Of a stretch of 64,000 bases of DNA, positions 40,568-50,274 are shown one piece after another. Where the stretch lies: positions 1 through 64,000 of the forward strand of contig CANQOP010000004.1 in the NCBI GenBank assembly GCA_947625485.1. Reading direction: 5' to 3'. The notes under the pieces were generated by a model, which searched no databases, was not told the DNA's origin, and saw only the letters and a list, made by a program, of their open reading frames with translations. This DNA is from an uncultured Clostridia bacterium. GTDB lineage: Bacteria > Bacillota > Clostridia > Oscillospirales > Acutalibacteraceae. Both the position numbers and the translations under genes were made by a program. Each line of letters begins with the position of its first letter. Position 1 is the stretch's first letter.

Positions 40568-41054
40568 TACAGTTTGGAAATATTTTTAAATTTTTTTGAA
40601 ACAAGCGATACATATTGAAGCGGAAGCATCTAAGATGACTTGCCACCTTTCTATGTTGAAAAGAATAACCGATTTACGCATAAAATTTATTGCAAGGAAA
40701 TAGGGACAAGAGTATAAAATTCTGCCCCTCTTTATTATATACATAGATTTAACTTATTAAAACATTATTTCTCCGATACCATTTTTAGAAGTTTTACCCG
40801 AAATATGTTTTTGGAAAGCGTTAGAGCGGAATCGGTCGCTTTTCCCACGCCCAAACCAATTTTTTTATCCTTTACATCATCCTGTTTCCCGATTATCGTT
40901 GTACTTTAAACCGAATACAAAATAATCCGACATTATAAAAAGTATTTCCGAAAAACATCTTATAAATTTCCAAACACCTTGTGACAAAACTTTGTCGTGT
41001 ACTTCCCTATAATTTAATTGTATCAAGAAAGCGAAGAATAAAGGAAGTAAAAAA
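40568..41054. other. Gap upstream of spoIIE
   Basis: About 490 bp without a convincing gene. TTTGTCGTG near 40992 resembles a Spo0A box, and CCCTATAAT at about 41006-41014 is a possible -10, which would fit sporulation control of spoIIE, but the match is partial. A minus-strand frame of about 45 codons near 40740-40890 looks protein-like but has no good start. Confidence 0.35.
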
Positions 41055-43367
41055 ATGAACGCTGAAAAAACCGTGAAATATGAGGAGTCCAACCTTGGAC
41101 TGCTCAAAAGTATCGTCGAGAAATCAGTATACGCATTACTGGGGGTAATAATAAGTCAGGGAGTTATTTTCGGAGCTCTGGCACCGTTTGGAGGCAGTTA
41201 CGTTGCCGCCGTACCGCGAAAACAAATTTTTTGGTCGGCGCTGGGCGTTTCCGTCGGATATATAATTCTCAAGCCGTCCGACGCATTCCGCTACGTTGCA
41301 GTGACGGTTGCAATCTCACTTGTGCGCTGGGTTGCACAGGACATTAAGCGTATCAGCCGCTCTGTGCTTTTTGCTCCCTCGGTGGCTTTTGCGCCGATTT
41401 TCGCGTCGGGCGTGGTGATGATGTTCGTCAGCACAAGCACGCTTACGGACTTCTCAATGGTAACCGTAGAGGCGCTTGTGGCTGCTGCTGTAGCATATTT
41501 CATCGAGCGCAGTATATTCCTCGTAAATACGCGCCGCCGCCTGACCTCATTTTCCCAGTCGGAGCTTGCAAGCCTTGTGATGACGGGCTGCGTGTTTATG
41601 CTCTCGCTCGGACGGCTGGAGTTTGAGCGCGTTTCAGTAGGGCGTATACTCGCGGTGCTTATTATCCTTATCTGCGCTCGCTACGGCTCGGTAGTCGGCG
41701 GCGCAATTGCGGGGGTCGCCACGGGAGCCGTGTTTGGAATGAGCGCGGCGGACTTTGCATTTATCTGCGCGGGCTATGGTTTCGGCGGACTTATCAGCGG
41801 TCTTTTCGCGCCGTCGGGCAAGCTGGGTGTGGTAATCAGCTTCATCGTCTGCAACACGATTATGCTGCTCTCCACGAGCGACAACCGCCTTGTTCTGCCT
41901 CTGTTCGTTGAGGCGGTCATAGGCGCCGCGGTGTTCATGGTTCTGCCGAAAGAGCTCGAGAGATACGTCACGCCGTTTTTTCTACCAAAGGAGAACAGTA
42001 AGGGGGAGCAGAGCCTGCGGAACTCTATCGTTATGCGGCTCGACTTTGCCTCAAATGCGCTTAGGAATGTCAGTGGAGTAGTAAACAGTGTAAGCCGTAA
42101 GCTCAAGAAGCTCTACGCTCCGAGCATAGACTTCGTGTATGAAAGCACCGCGTGCGACGTGTGCGCGGGATGCGGACTCCGCGCCTATTGCTGGGAGCGT
42201 CAGAAAAATACCACTAAACAGGATTTTATGCGGCTTTCTGCTCCGCTTAAGGCGCAGGGATTCATAACGGAAAACGACGTCGAGGTTCTGTTCTCAAAGA
42301 AGTGCTGTCGTCAGGTGGAGGTAGCCGACAGCATAAGCCGAAATTACCGCGATTATCTCGGAGGAATCGAGGCGAGCGAGCGCGTCTCGCAGATTCGTTC
42401 CCTCGTCGCCGGACAGTTTTCAGGGTTGTCCGAAATTCTCGGTAATATGGCTACCGAGTTTGAGAATTTCAAAAGCTACGACCCGGACGCGAGCGCGCGT
42501 GTGACGGAGTATCTCCACTCTCAGGGTTACGTCGTTATGGAGTGCGGCTGTATGATAGATTCGAGCGGCAGAATGTCCGTGGAAATTCAGCTCACTAACA
42601 GCAAAAAGCACATCAGAAAGGCGGCTCTTGCGCATGATATTTCCGCAATATGCGGAAGGTGCTTTGACACACCGCTTATTACCGAAATAGGTACACAAAA
42701 GCGCGTTGTGCTCAACGAAGTTCCTGTCTTTGACATTGAGGTCGGCGTGTTTCAGCATGTGTGCAGCGGCGGCAAGCTGTGCGGAGACTGCGTAAACTGT
42801 TTCTCAAACGGCTTTGGACAGTTTATCGCGCTCATAAGCGACGGAATGGGCACAGGCGGACGAGCGGCAGTCGACAGCAATATGACTGTTTCTATTCTCA
42901 CAAAGCTGTTAAAGGCGGGACTGGACGAGGACTGTGCGCTTCAGGTCGTGAACTCTGCTCTTATGGTAAAGAGTGAGGACGAGAGCTTATCTACTGTTGA
43001 CCTCGCAAAAATTGACTTATTCACGGGAAAAACCACGTTTAATAAGGCGGGCGCGGCGTTCACTTATATAAAAAAAGGCGGTCACCTTCTTAAAAAAACC
43101 GCTGAATCACTGCCTGTTGGAATACTGGGCGATATTAAATTCGCTAAGGAAAGCGTCAGACTTTCGGGAGGAGATATGATTGTTATGCTGTCCGACGGAG
43201 CTGTTACGAGCGACGAAAAATGGCTCGAAAAGCTGATAAAGGATTTCGGAGACGGCGCGTGCGCCGATCTCGCAAAAACCGTTGTGAAGGAGGCTATGGA
43301 CCGACGAAAAGACGGTCACGACGACGACATTACGGCGATTGCAATACGACTTATAAATAATGAATGA
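41055..43367 (+). CDS. spoIIE: Stage II sporulation protein E (phosphatase)
   Basis: This 770-residue protein has an N-terminal region with about ten membrane helices (residues 20-300), a central domain with a cysteine cluster (CDVCAGCGLRAYCWERQ, about 358-376), and a C-terminal PP2C phosphatase (about 565-768) with ISDGMGTGGRA (Asp596) and VMLSDGAVTSDE. In Bacillus, SpoIIE removes phosphate from SpoIIAA to activate sigma-F in the forespore and helps build the polar septum. The AAAGGAAG site precedes the ATG. Its presence shows that the organism forms, or recently formed, endospores. Confidence 0.95.
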   Translation: MNAEKTVKYEESNLGLLKSIVEKSVYALLGVIISQGVIFGALAPFGGSYVAAVPRKQIFWSALGVSVGYIILKPSDAFRYVAVTVAISLVRWVAQDIKRISRSVLFAPSVAFAPIFASGVVMMFVSTSTLTDFSMVTVEALVAAAVAYFIERSIFLVNTRRRLTSFSQSELASLVMTGCVFMLSLGRLEFERVSVGRILAVLIILICARYGSVVGGAIAGVATGAVFGMSAADFAFICAGYGFGGLISGLFAPSGKLGVVISFIVCNTIMLLSTSDNRLVLPLFVEAVIGAAVFMVLPKELERYVTPFFLPKENSKGEQSLRNSIVMRLDFASNALRNVSGVVNSVSRKLKKLYAPSIDFVYESTACDVCAGCGLRAYCWERQKNTTKQDFMRLSAPLKAQGFITENDVEVLFSKKCCRQVEVADSISRNYRDYLGGIEASERVSQIRSLVAGQFSGLSEILGNMATEFENFKSYDPDASARVTEYLHSQGYVVMECGCMIDSSGRMSVEIQLTNSKKHIRKAALAHDISAICGRCFDTPLITEIGTQKRVVLNEVPVFDIEVGVFQHVCSGGKLCGDCVNCFSNGFGQFIALISDGMGTGGRAAVDSNMTVSILTKLLKAGLDEDCALQVVNSALMVKSEDESLSTVDLAKIDLFTGKTTFNKAGAAFTYIKKGGHLLKKTAESLPVGILGDIKFAKESVRLSGGDMIVMLSDGAVTSDEKWLEKLIKDFGDGACADLAKTVVKEAMDRRKDGHDDDITAIAIRLINNE

Positions 43368-43451
43368 TAAAAGCGTGTGTGGTTTGTGCTTAATTTCATA
43401 TACACATCGCGAGTGCGAACGCTAAGGGAAAACTGAGCGGATAGAACACAA

Positions 43452-43482
43452 AAGGGTCGGGAAAATATCCCGACCCTTATTG
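43452..43482. terminator. Terminator between spoIIE and the BspA-like gene
   Basis: AAGGGTCGGGA is the exact complement of TCCCGACCCTT around AAATA, followed by ATTGCGTTAT. It separates convergent genes. Confidence 0.75.
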
Positions 43483-43491
43483 CGTTATATA

Positions 43492-44856
43492 TTATTTTAC
43501 TCTTACCTTTAGTTTAAGAGTTTTAACACCGTTTACTTTTACCTTAACTGTAGATGTACCTCTGGCTTTTCCTTTGATTTTAATAATGTCATCATTTTTT
43601 TTGGAGACAATCTGAGCTTTTGAGGTAGATGTGTACTGATTTTTTATCGACTTAGCCTTTCCGAACAGTTTAACGCTCACGGTCTTTCCCTGTTTAACGG
43701 AAACGGATTTAACCGCTTCGTATTCTCCTTTGTTTTCTCCGCTTGTCGTTTTTTTCTTGAGGACGGGATTATTAATTACCCTGATAATACCTATATAAAC
43801 TTTTCCGCTCGGCAAAGGAACCTTTACATTAGCCCTGCCCTTTTTGAGCGCCGTCATCTTGCCCTTTTTTGTCAGCTTGATTATTTTCGGATTTGAGGTT
43901 TTATAATCGGTCAGCCTTTCGCGGTCAACGTACAATGTGCGTGTATCGCCCGATTCACAAGCGCCGAGATCTGTGCTTTTGCTCGAACTGCTTACAAGGT
44001 ATTTAAAGCCATTTTTTTGAGCATATTTCTGAAGATTAGTGTAACCAGAAGTATCATTGCAAATTATTTTGAAATTTTCGTACTTTTTAGTTGTTTCATC
44101 ACGAATAGTCGTAGTATCGCCGTAATATCCGTCGTCCCATCCTCCTCGCGTGTTATAGTATCCTAAGCTTTGGTATCCTAATATAGTATCAGTATCATTA
44201 AAATCCATTGATTTTAGTGATTTACAATGATAGAATGCCCTGTCACCTAGTTTGTTTAATTCAGAGGGAACGGTAAATTTAGTCAGCGATTTGCAACCTA
44301 AAAAAGCAGCGTTACCGATTTTTTTTATACCATCGTGCAAGGTAATCTTTTTTAGTTTTGCGCAGCTTATAAATGTGGTTGGCTCAATCCTATTTACCGA
44401 CTCAGGAATATTTATTTTCCTAAGACTAACACACTCTTGGAAAGCTCCTTCACCTATATATGTAACGCTTGATGGTATTTTAACAGTTCCGAGAAAAATA
44501 TTGCCGGAAAAGGCATATTCTCTTATACAAGTGACTGTGTCAGGTATAACCAAATCAAATGTACTTTCATCGTCCAATTCTATAAGGACGTCTGAAGGAA
44601 AGGCAAATGCATGGTAACCAATAATCGTGACAGGATAACCGCCGAGCTTCTCCGGGATAAAATTAACTCCTCTTCCACGGGTATCTCTTCCGCTGGTATC
44701 AACTATTTCGACGTATTTATTATCGATTATGCGGTAGTGAAATGTAAATCCGTCTATAGTTTCATTCAGATAATCATCGTCCATAGCATTTGCGGGGATA
44801 GAAAATAACGCGCTAAGCAGTATTATCAATGCCATTATAAGTGATATTTTTTTCAT
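43492..44856 (-). CDS. BspA-like leucine-rich-repeat secreted protein A
   Basis: This 454-residue protein has a signal peptide (to about residue 24), LRR_5/BspA-type repeats (about 75-235; SSVTYIGEGAFQECVSLRKI, NIPESVNRIEPTTFISCAKL), a Big_2-like segment (about 300-360; KIIKLTKKGKMTALKKGRAN) and the C-terminal module shared with the proteins at 45014 and 18690. BspA-like proteins bind host or other bacterial surfaces. The second halves of this and the next gene are almost identical over more than 250 bp, so they arose by recent tandem duplication. The first halves have drifted. Confidence 0.88.
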   Translation of the reverse strand: MKKISLIMALIILLSALFSIPANAMDDDYLNETIDGFTFHYRIIDNKYVEIVDTSGRDTRGRGVNFIPEKLGGYPVTIIGYHAFAFPSDVLIELDDESTFDLVIPDTVTCIREYAFSGNIFLGTVKIPSSVTYIGEGAFQECVSLRKINIPESVNRIEPTTFISCAKLKKITLHDGIKKIGNAAFLGCKSLTKFTVPSELNKLGDRAFYHCKSLKSMDFNDTDTILGYQSLGYYNTRGGWDDGYYGDTTTIRDETTKKYENFKIICNDTSGYTNLQKYAQKNGFKYLVSSSSKSTDLGACESGDTRTLYVDRERLTDYKTSNPKIIKLTKKGKMTALKKGRANVKVPLPSGKVYIGIIRVINNPVLKKKTTSGENKGEYEAVKSVSVKQGKTVSVKLFGKAKSIKNQYTSTSKAQIVSKKNDDIIKIKGKARGTSTVKVKVNGVKTLKLKVRVK

Positions 44857-44893
44857 AGTGTTTCCCTCCTTATGAGATTTAAAAATTTCTCTT

Positions 44894-44932
44894 CTACTAT
44901 AGTAGAGTCAGAAAAGCTGAAAAAAGTTTCAA
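44894..44932 (-). promoter_or_regulatory. Conserved promoter of BspA-like gene A
   Basis: Reading on the minus strand: TTGAAACTTTTTT, then CTACTATAGTAG (44905-44894), with 20 bases between TGAAAC and the palindrome. The same arrangement and spacing stands before gene B. TGAAAC resembles the -35 of ECF sigma promoters. An ECF factor is encoded at 17359, but the link is only suggestive. Confidence 0.55.
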
Positions 44933-45013
44933 AATTTAAAAATCTTTTCAAGAAAATATATGCTGAAGTACAGTCAATAAGCAAAAGACTGTCCGTAATG
45001 ACAGCCTTTGCTG

Positions 45014-46309
45014 TTATATAACTTTTACTTTAAGACTAAGAGTTTTAACGCCGTTTACTTTTACCTTAACTGTAGATGTACCTCTGGTTTTTCCTTTGAT
45101 TTTAATAATGTCATCATTTTTTTTGGAGACAATCTGAGCCTTTGAGGTAGATGTGTACTGATTTTTTATCGACTTAGCCTTTCCGAACAGTTTAACGCTC
45201 ACGGTCTTTCCCTGTTTAACGGAAACCGTCTTTGCCATTTTGTACGTTGCCTTTTTGCCTTTAGTGACCTTTTGCTTGAGTACGGGGTCGTTGGTAACTT
45301 CGATAGTTCCCTTGTATCTTTTTCCGCTCGGTAAAGTAACCTTTACAGTAGCCGTACCCTTTTTGAGAGCCGTCATCTTGCCCTTTTTTGTCAGCCTAAT
45401 TATTTTCGGATTTGAGGTTTTATAATCGGTCAGCCTTTCGCGGTCGATATATAATGTGCATGTGTCGCCAGAATCACATGTGCAGAGATCTGAATCTTTA
45501 CTTGAACGGTACACCAGATATTCAAAGCCGTTTTTCGAGGCGTAATTCTCCGGACTATTTTTATAGTTATAGCCTCCGCTATATAACATGTTGTTAATAA
45601 TTTTAAAATTTTTTATTTTCTTATTTCCGAAGTAATTTCCTCTGTATCCTACACTTTGGTATCCTATTCTAACGGGTGAATAAGAGAAATCTAACGACTT
45701 AAGAGAACGACAGGAGAGAAACGCTTTGTCGCCGAGTTTTTCTAACTTGGTGGGAATATGAAATTTAGTAAGCGAAACGCAGCAATCAAAAGCCGACTTA
45801 CCGATTTTATATATATCGTCGTGTAAAGTGATCTTTTTTAATTCTGAGCACCCGGAAAATGTTTCCGCTTCTATCTTTTTTACAGATTCAGGGATATTTA
45901 TTTTTTTAAGCTCCACGCAGTTCGAGAAAGCCGCTTTACCTATATATGTGACGCTTGAGGGAATTTTAACGGTTCCAACCTCAGGGTTGTTCTCAAAGGC
46001 ACGGTCTCCTATATAAGTAACCGTATCAGGAATAACCCAATCTCTGATTTCGTATTCACCGGGCTCATCCGGATCGTAATTACCCCAAAAAGCACTTTCA
46101 TCTATAATTGTTACGGGATACCCGTCGATTCTCTCGGGAATAAAATCGTATCCACTGACTATTTCCGCGTATTTGTTGTCAATAACGCGATACCAAAATT
46201 GAACTCCGTCTATAATTGCTTCCTCCGCATTAGGTAGTGCGTATGCAGGGACAGCGAAAAATGCGCTTAGAAGTATAACTGCCGCCATTATCAGGGATAG
46301 TTTTTTCAT
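45014..46309 (-). CDS. BspA-like leucine-rich-repeat secreted protein B
   Basis: This 431-residue protein repeats the layout of protein A: signal peptide (to about residue 24), LRR_5 repeats (about 80-225; SSVTYIGKAAFSNCVELKKI, NIPESVKKIEAETFSGCSEL), Big_2-like segment with the same KLTKKGKMTALKKG motif, and the same C-terminal module. Differences are concentrated in the repeats, which are the likely binding face. It lies 157 bp upstream of gene A, with its own copy of the promoter, so the two are separate units. Confidence 0.88.
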   Translation of the reverse strand: MKKLSLIMAAVILLSAFFAVPAYALPNAEEAIIDGVQFWYRVIDNKYAEIVSGYDFIPERIDGYPVTIIDESAFWGNYDPDEPGEYEIRDWVIPDTVTYIGDRAFENNPEVGTVKIPSSVTYIGKAAFSNCVELKKINIPESVKKIEAETFSGCSELKKITLHDDIYKIGKSAFDCCVSLTKFHIPTKLEKLGDKAFLSCRSLKSLDFSYSPVRIGYQSVGYRGNYFGNKKIKNFKIINNMLYSGGYNYKNSPENYASKNGFEYLVYRSSKDSDLCTCDSGDTCTLYIDRERLTDYKTSNPKIIRLTKKGKMTALKKGTATVKVTLPSGKRYKGTIEVTNDPVLKQKVTKGKKATYKMAKTVSVKQGKTVSVKLFGKAKSIKNQYTSTSKAQIVSKKNDDIIKIKGKTRGTSTVKVKVNGVKTLSLKVKVI

Positions 46310-46482
46310 AATGTTATCCTCCTTTGTTATTTTAAATAAGAAAAGATGTTTTCTGATTAAATATTATCACCGAGATTTTTAAAATTCAATTGTAAGATAT
46401 ACAGAATTTACCAACTGCTGATTGTGCAATACGCAATAAATTTCACGCACAATTTTGTGAACAAATATTAAAAAACTCTATT

Positions 46483-46521
46483 CTACTATAGTAGCGTCAA
46501 AAAAGAGTAAAAAAGTTTCAA
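46483..46521 (-). promoter_or_regulatory. Conserved promoter of BspA-like gene B
   Basis: Minus strand: TTGAAACTTTTTT, 20 bases between TGAAAC and CTACTATAGTAG (46494-46483), as in gene A. The bases between are also similar (TTTT.TGAC.CTAC). The rest of 46310-46663 holds a terminator and a small GC hairpin (AGCCCCC/GGGGGTT, about 46606-46628). Confidence 0.55.
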
Positions 46522-46555
46522 GATTTTGAAAGACTTTTAAAAAATACCTCCTCTG

Positions 46556-46591
46556 GGACAAAAAAGAAAGCCTGCGCGCAGGGCGCAGGCT
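46556..46591 (-). terminator. Terminator of the glycolipid/serpin operon
   Basis: On the minus strand AGCCTGCGC pairs with GCGCAGGCT around CCTGC, followed by TTCTTTTTTG. It ends the operon that starts at 50075. Confidence 0.85.
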
Positions 46592-46663
46592 GTTTAGGAG
46601 GTACAGCCCCCAAAACACCGGGGGTTGAAAACACCTTGTTAAGCTTCTTAGTTTTCGTATAAA

Positions 46664-47731
46664 TCAGTCTTCTCTGTTGATTTCTTCCTCCATAATCACC
46701 GCTCTGTCCGCCTTGCCCTTGGAAATATAGGCAAAGGGCGCGGTAAAGAAAACTACACCGTAGTAGTTTATAAAGCGCCAGACGAGTGCCGCGCTCTTGA
46801 GCGTTCCGTGGAGGAAGAACGTCCCGAAGAACGCCGCAAATCCGAGCTCCGCCGCTCCCGAAGCGCCTGGTATCGGTACCATACCGCTCATAAGATTGAC
46901 GTAAGCCTGAGAGGAAATAATCTGCACGGGACCGGCGGCGTCAAAACCCAGCGAGCGGTAGATAAAATACGAAACGAGAAACATAAACACAAACTCGATA
47001 AACGTGAAAATCGTTGCAGGGATAAGTAGTTTCGGCTTTTTGTATATATCCTTGTTCGAGGTATGGAAGTTGCTGAGCTGTTCGTCAATAGCGGCGACTT
47101 TCTCGTCAACGTTCTTGATTATGCGGATTTTGTTAAGTATTTTCGCAATGAACATAATAAGTCTGCGGCTGAGCTTCGGCGAAAAACTGAACAGCAGCAT
47201 AACCGCTGTAACGCCTATTTGGGTGATAAAGCCGAATGCGAGCAGGACTATGACGAGCGCCGCGTTGCTAAGATTTAAAATAAAACCAAGGTTGATAATA
47301 ACGGATACAATGTTAATGAGCGTCAGCACGACCTGATACACCATAAACTTCTGTATAAGGCGCGACGTCGCGTAGCCTATGCTTATGCCCATCGAGTGCA
47401 TAAGGTAAACCTGCATAGGCTGACCGCCCGTTGACGACGGTGTGACCGCGCACCAAAAGAGTCCCATAAGAGAAACCTTTATCGCGTCGGTAAAGCTGAA
47501 TTCCGGACAGTCGTCCTTTATAAAAATATAGATAACAAGAGTTTCAAAAAACATAAACAGAAGCTCGGAGATAACCGCAATAACTATCCAATACCATATC
47601 ACGTTTATATCCGAGTGGAGAAGGTCATTAAGTCCGTCCTTGCTGAATATAAAGTAGAGTACGATACCTATGCAAAGCCCTATGACAAGGCAGTTAAAAA
47701 CGAGCTTGGGTTTTATTTTAAACTTACTCAT
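46664..47731 (-). CDS. Flippase-like / lysylphosphatidylglycerol-synthase-type membrane protein
   Basis: This 355-residue protein has about eight hydrophobic helices (for example VFNCLVIGLCIGIVLYFIF, WYWIVIAVISELLFMFFETLVIYIF) and the family motifs FWCAVTPSSTGGQPMQVYLM and GMVPIPGASGAAELGFAAFFG, typical of the UPF0104/AglD-MprF membrane domain. Members move lipid-linked sugars or charged lipids across the membrane. I start at the ATG at 47731 behind GAGAGG; a TTG at 47743 is possible. It ends an operon that starts with a glycolipid synthase, so it may flip that glycolipid. Confidence 0.88.
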   Translation of the reverse strand: MSKFKIKPKLVFNCLVIGLCIGIVLYFIFSKDGLNDLLHSDINVIWYWIVIAVISELLFMFFETLVIYIFIKDDCPEFSFTDAIKVSLMGLFWCAVTPSSTGGQPMQVYLMHSMGISIGYATSRLIQKFMVYQVVLTLINIVSVIINLGFILNLSNAALVIVLLAFGFITQIGVTAVMLLFSFSPKLSRRLIMFIAKILNKIRIIKNVDEKVAAIDEQLSNFHTSNKDIYKKPKLLIPATIFTFIEFVFMFLVSYFIYRSLGFDAAGPVQIISSQAYVNLMSGMVPIPGASGAAELGFAAFFGTFFLHGTLKSAALVWRFINYYGVVFFTAPFAYISKGKADRAVIMEEEINRED

Positions 47732-47739
47732 AGTACCTC

Positions 47740-48972
47740 TCAAATTTCTGAAATTATACCCTCAAAAATCGGGATATTGCTTTCGTTGTCTATAATCATA
47801 AATAAAAACGGTCGGTTGAGGTTGACTTCTTTTTTTGCCTCGATTTTTTTCGGGTTCGAGTAGCTCGGTTTTTTAACATCGGAGCCTGCTGCGTTCACAC
47901 TGAAAGCAAGGTTCTGTCCGGCGGCGGATACTGTGGCTTTCTCGTTGAAGGAGAGCCCTGCGAAATCTCCGTCACTGAAGATTGATTTTACTCCCAAATT
48001 CCTGAGAGCTTTTTTGTATTCCACGTTTTTCTCTGCCCGAAACTGCGGCAGTGAAGCCTTACAGATGGTAAAGATGTCCATTGAGTTCAGAATTTTCTGG
48101 TATTCCTCGTAATTGAGCGAGCGTGCAAGCTCCCCGACGCTAACGCCCTTGTTCGGTAGAAGCGCGATAAAGCGGCACGGAGTGTTCTTATAATCCTTTA
48201 TAAAGCCCGTACAGTTTCTGCCGCTCAAAAACATTTCCGTGCTCTGCATAAATGTCGCGTCGCTGTTCTTTTCGCCGCTGAAGGTTCCCTTTGTTATTTC
48301 ATCGGACCTGTATCCGCATAGCCATTTATCCGTTAAATACGCGGTAGAGGCGAGGTCAATATCGCCGTCATACGAGCTAAAAAGTTTTCCGAGCTTTCTT
48401 TGTGTTTTTTCGCTTAAATAGCCGTTTATTTTTTCGGGAGCGTCCTTATCTCTTTTGAGACGCCTGATACCCTGACTGTAGCAGTCGGCGTTTTTCTGTA
48501 GGAAATCTGTGCTCACGATAACGTCTTCGTCTACGAACATATCGGCGCTTAAACTGACATAGCAGCTCTTGCCGCTGAGCTCTTCAAGTCGGGCGAAGAA
48601 GTATCCGTTGCATTCGTTGAGCTCCTCAAGACCGAGGTTCCTGCCTGTGAGCTGCTTGAGCTCCTTCTGCGTCGTGCCGCTTGCGGCGTTCTGCAGCAGA
48701 CTGAGCTGACCGTAAAGACCCATAGGGCAGAGAAATACATTCCCCGAGTTTTCTGTCATTTCCGAGAGCAAATTAAGCGCAAAGCCCTGCGCGGAGACCT
48801 TATATGTGTTGTAGGAGTTCGGCGTTTCGGTTTCGCCTGACTTAAAGCTGTAGTATCGGCTGTCGCTCGGCGTGACCTTTGCCGCTAAATCCTCTCCCGC
48901 TGTGTCAGCCGAGCAAGAGCATAGTATGACCGCCGCAAGACAGACGGACAAAAACATTTTTAAAATTTTCAA
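47740..48972 (-). CDS. Serpin-family lipoprotein
   Basis: This 410-residue protein has a lipobox (LAAVILCSC) and a serpin fold: FALNLLSEM, FLCPMGLYGQLSLLQNAASGTTQKEL, KDYKNTPCRFIALLPNKG and the C-terminal signature LNRPFLFMIIDNESNIPIFEGII. Serpins trap proteases by inserting a reactive loop. The loop region (SVNAAGSDVKKPSYS) lacks the usual hinge of small residues (GTEAAAAT), so inhibition may be weak or lost. Gut Firmicutes are known to encode anchored serpins. It lies within the glycolipid operon, 8 bp after the synthase stop and 8 bp before the flippase start. Confidence 0.9.
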   Translation of the reverse strand: MKILKMFLSVCLAAVILCSCSADTAGEDLAAKVTPSDSRYYSFKSGETETPNSYNTYKVSAQGFALNLLSEMTENSGNVFLCPMGLYGQLSLLQNAASGTTQKELKQLTGRNLGLEELNECNGYFFARLEELSGKSCYVSLSADMFVDEDVIVSTDFLQKNADCYSQGIRRLKRDKDAPEKINGYLSEKTQRKLGKLFSSYDGDIDLASTAYLTDKWLCGYRSDEITKGTFSGEKNSDATFMQSTEMFLSGRNCTGFIKDYKNTPCRFIALLPNKGVSVGELARSLNYEEYQKILNSMDIFTICKASLPQFRAEKNVEYKKALRNLGVKSIFSDGDFAGLSFNEKATVSAAGQNLAFSVNAAGSDVKKPSYSNPKKIEAKKEVNLNRPFLFMIIDNESNIPIFEGIISEI

Positions 48973-48980
48973 AACAAACC

Positions 48981-50075
48981 TCAGTTCGAGCTTTCTATAA
49001 GCTCCAGAATTTTTTTAGAAGAGTTATTACTGCGGATTTTGCGGCAGTTTTCGCGCATTTTCTCAAGTATTATCTCGTTGTTAATGAGATTGCGTATAGC
49101 GTCGCCCGGATTTTTGTCGAGCAGGATTGCTACTCCGTTCTCCCTGAGATAGTCGGCGTTGTCCTTTTCCTGTCCGGGATATGCGCTGTAAATCGCCATA
49201 GGAAGCTCGCATTGCAGGCTTTCGCTGACTGTGAGACCGCCGGGCTTGGTTATAATTATGTCGGAGGCGTGCATATAGTCCTCGACATTGCTGACAAACA
49301 TAAGCAGCTTTGTGTTGCTTCGCGCAATTTTTTCAAATTTTTTGAACAGTTTTTCGTTGTTTCCCGTGATAACTATGAACTGACAGTTTCCCGCTTTGTC
49401 GGCTATTTCCCGGTAAAAGTCGAAAACCTCCGTAACGCCGAAGCTGCCCGCCATAAAGAGCACAGTCTTAACGTCTTCCTCTAAACCTATCGTGCGCTTT
49501 ACGACCGCCTTATCTGCCGGCGCGGAAAACCTCTCGAGCACGGGTATTCCGTACGGGTGAACGCGGGTGCGGTCAATGTTGTATTTCCGTTTAAAGTCGT
49601 CCACCATTTCGTTGCTGCTTACGATGTAATGGTCAATTCCGTTGGCTATGTAAGTGTAGTGAGACTTAAAATCGGTGACGAGGGCGATAATCTTCGCAGA
49701 AATTTTTCCGTCGGTTTTGAGCTTTCCGAGCATAGTTGTAACGAATGCGTGGCAAGATATTATTACGTCCGGCTTAAACTCCTCAATCATCGGAAGAAGA
49801 TGCTTGCCCCGTGAGTTGTTGATATTGTTTGTGAGGCTGTTGAGAGCGCTGCGCTTGTCGGAGTCTTTGTAAATTTTACCGTAGAGACGCGGTGTTTTTT
49901 TTACGAGAACAGAATATCCCTCGCACACAAGGTAATTATACACATTGCCGCCCATTTCAAGACCGTCGGCAATTTTGACCTCGTGGTCGGAATTTTTTTG
50001 AAAATATTCCATAAGCGCCTGCGCGGCTCGTTTGTGACCTCCGCCTGTAGAAGCGGTATAAATCAGAATTTTCAT
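48981..50075 (-). CDS. MGDG-synthase/UgtP-like diacylglycerol glycosyltransferase
   Basis: This 364-residue protein has the GT28-type two-domain layout: an N-terminal MILIYTASTGGGHKRAAQAL-like glycine motif, IISCHAFVTTMLGKLK in the acceptor domain, and a C-terminal UDP-sugar site (MAGSFGVTEVFDFY, ITKPGGLTVSESLQCELPM). Such enzymes add glucose or galactose to diacylglycerol and make membrane glycolipids or anchors for lipoteichoic acid. It is the first gene of a three-gene operon with the serpin and flippase genes. Confidence 0.88.
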   Translation of the reverse strand: MKILIYTASTGGGHKRAAQALMEYFQKNSDHEVKIADGLEMGGNVYNYLVCEGYSVLVKKTPRLYGKIYKDSDKRSALNSLTNNINNSRGKHLLPMIEEFKPDVIISCHAFVTTMLGKLKTDGKISAKIIALVTDFKSHYTYIANGIDHYIVSSNEMVDDFKRKYNIDRTRVHPYGIPVLERFSAPADKAVVKRTIGLEEDVKTVLFMAGSFGVTEVFDFYREIADKAGNCQFIVITGNNEKLFKKFEKIARSNTKLLMFVSNVEDYMHASDIIITKPGGLTVSESLQCELPMAIYSAYPGQEKDNADYLRENGVAILLDKNPGDAIRNLINNEIILEKMRENCRKIRSNNSSKKILELIESSN

Positions 50076-50274
50076 CCTCTGCTCCCGTTTAAGTAAACAT
50101 ACATATCTATATTATATACAATTTTACCCTGAATTTCAATACGTATTTTACTTATATTTCGCGCGAATTGGAATGTATTCGCTCTAAAACACGATACAGC
50201 GCATTACGTTTCGACTCCGGTGTATTTGCTGCGCGTGATTACGCCGAATAGACCGATGTGAGAAAAATAAAATT

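Noticed and set aside
40877..41107. Minus-strand open frame of 76 codons over the spoIIE start
   Set aside because: It overlaps the spoIIE ribosome binding site and first codons, has no ribosome binding site of its own, and reads as a shadow of an AT-rich promoter region.
41774..42106. Minus-strand open frame inside spoIIE
   Set aside because: It lies wholly within the spoIIE coding sequence and shows the codon pattern of a shadow frame.
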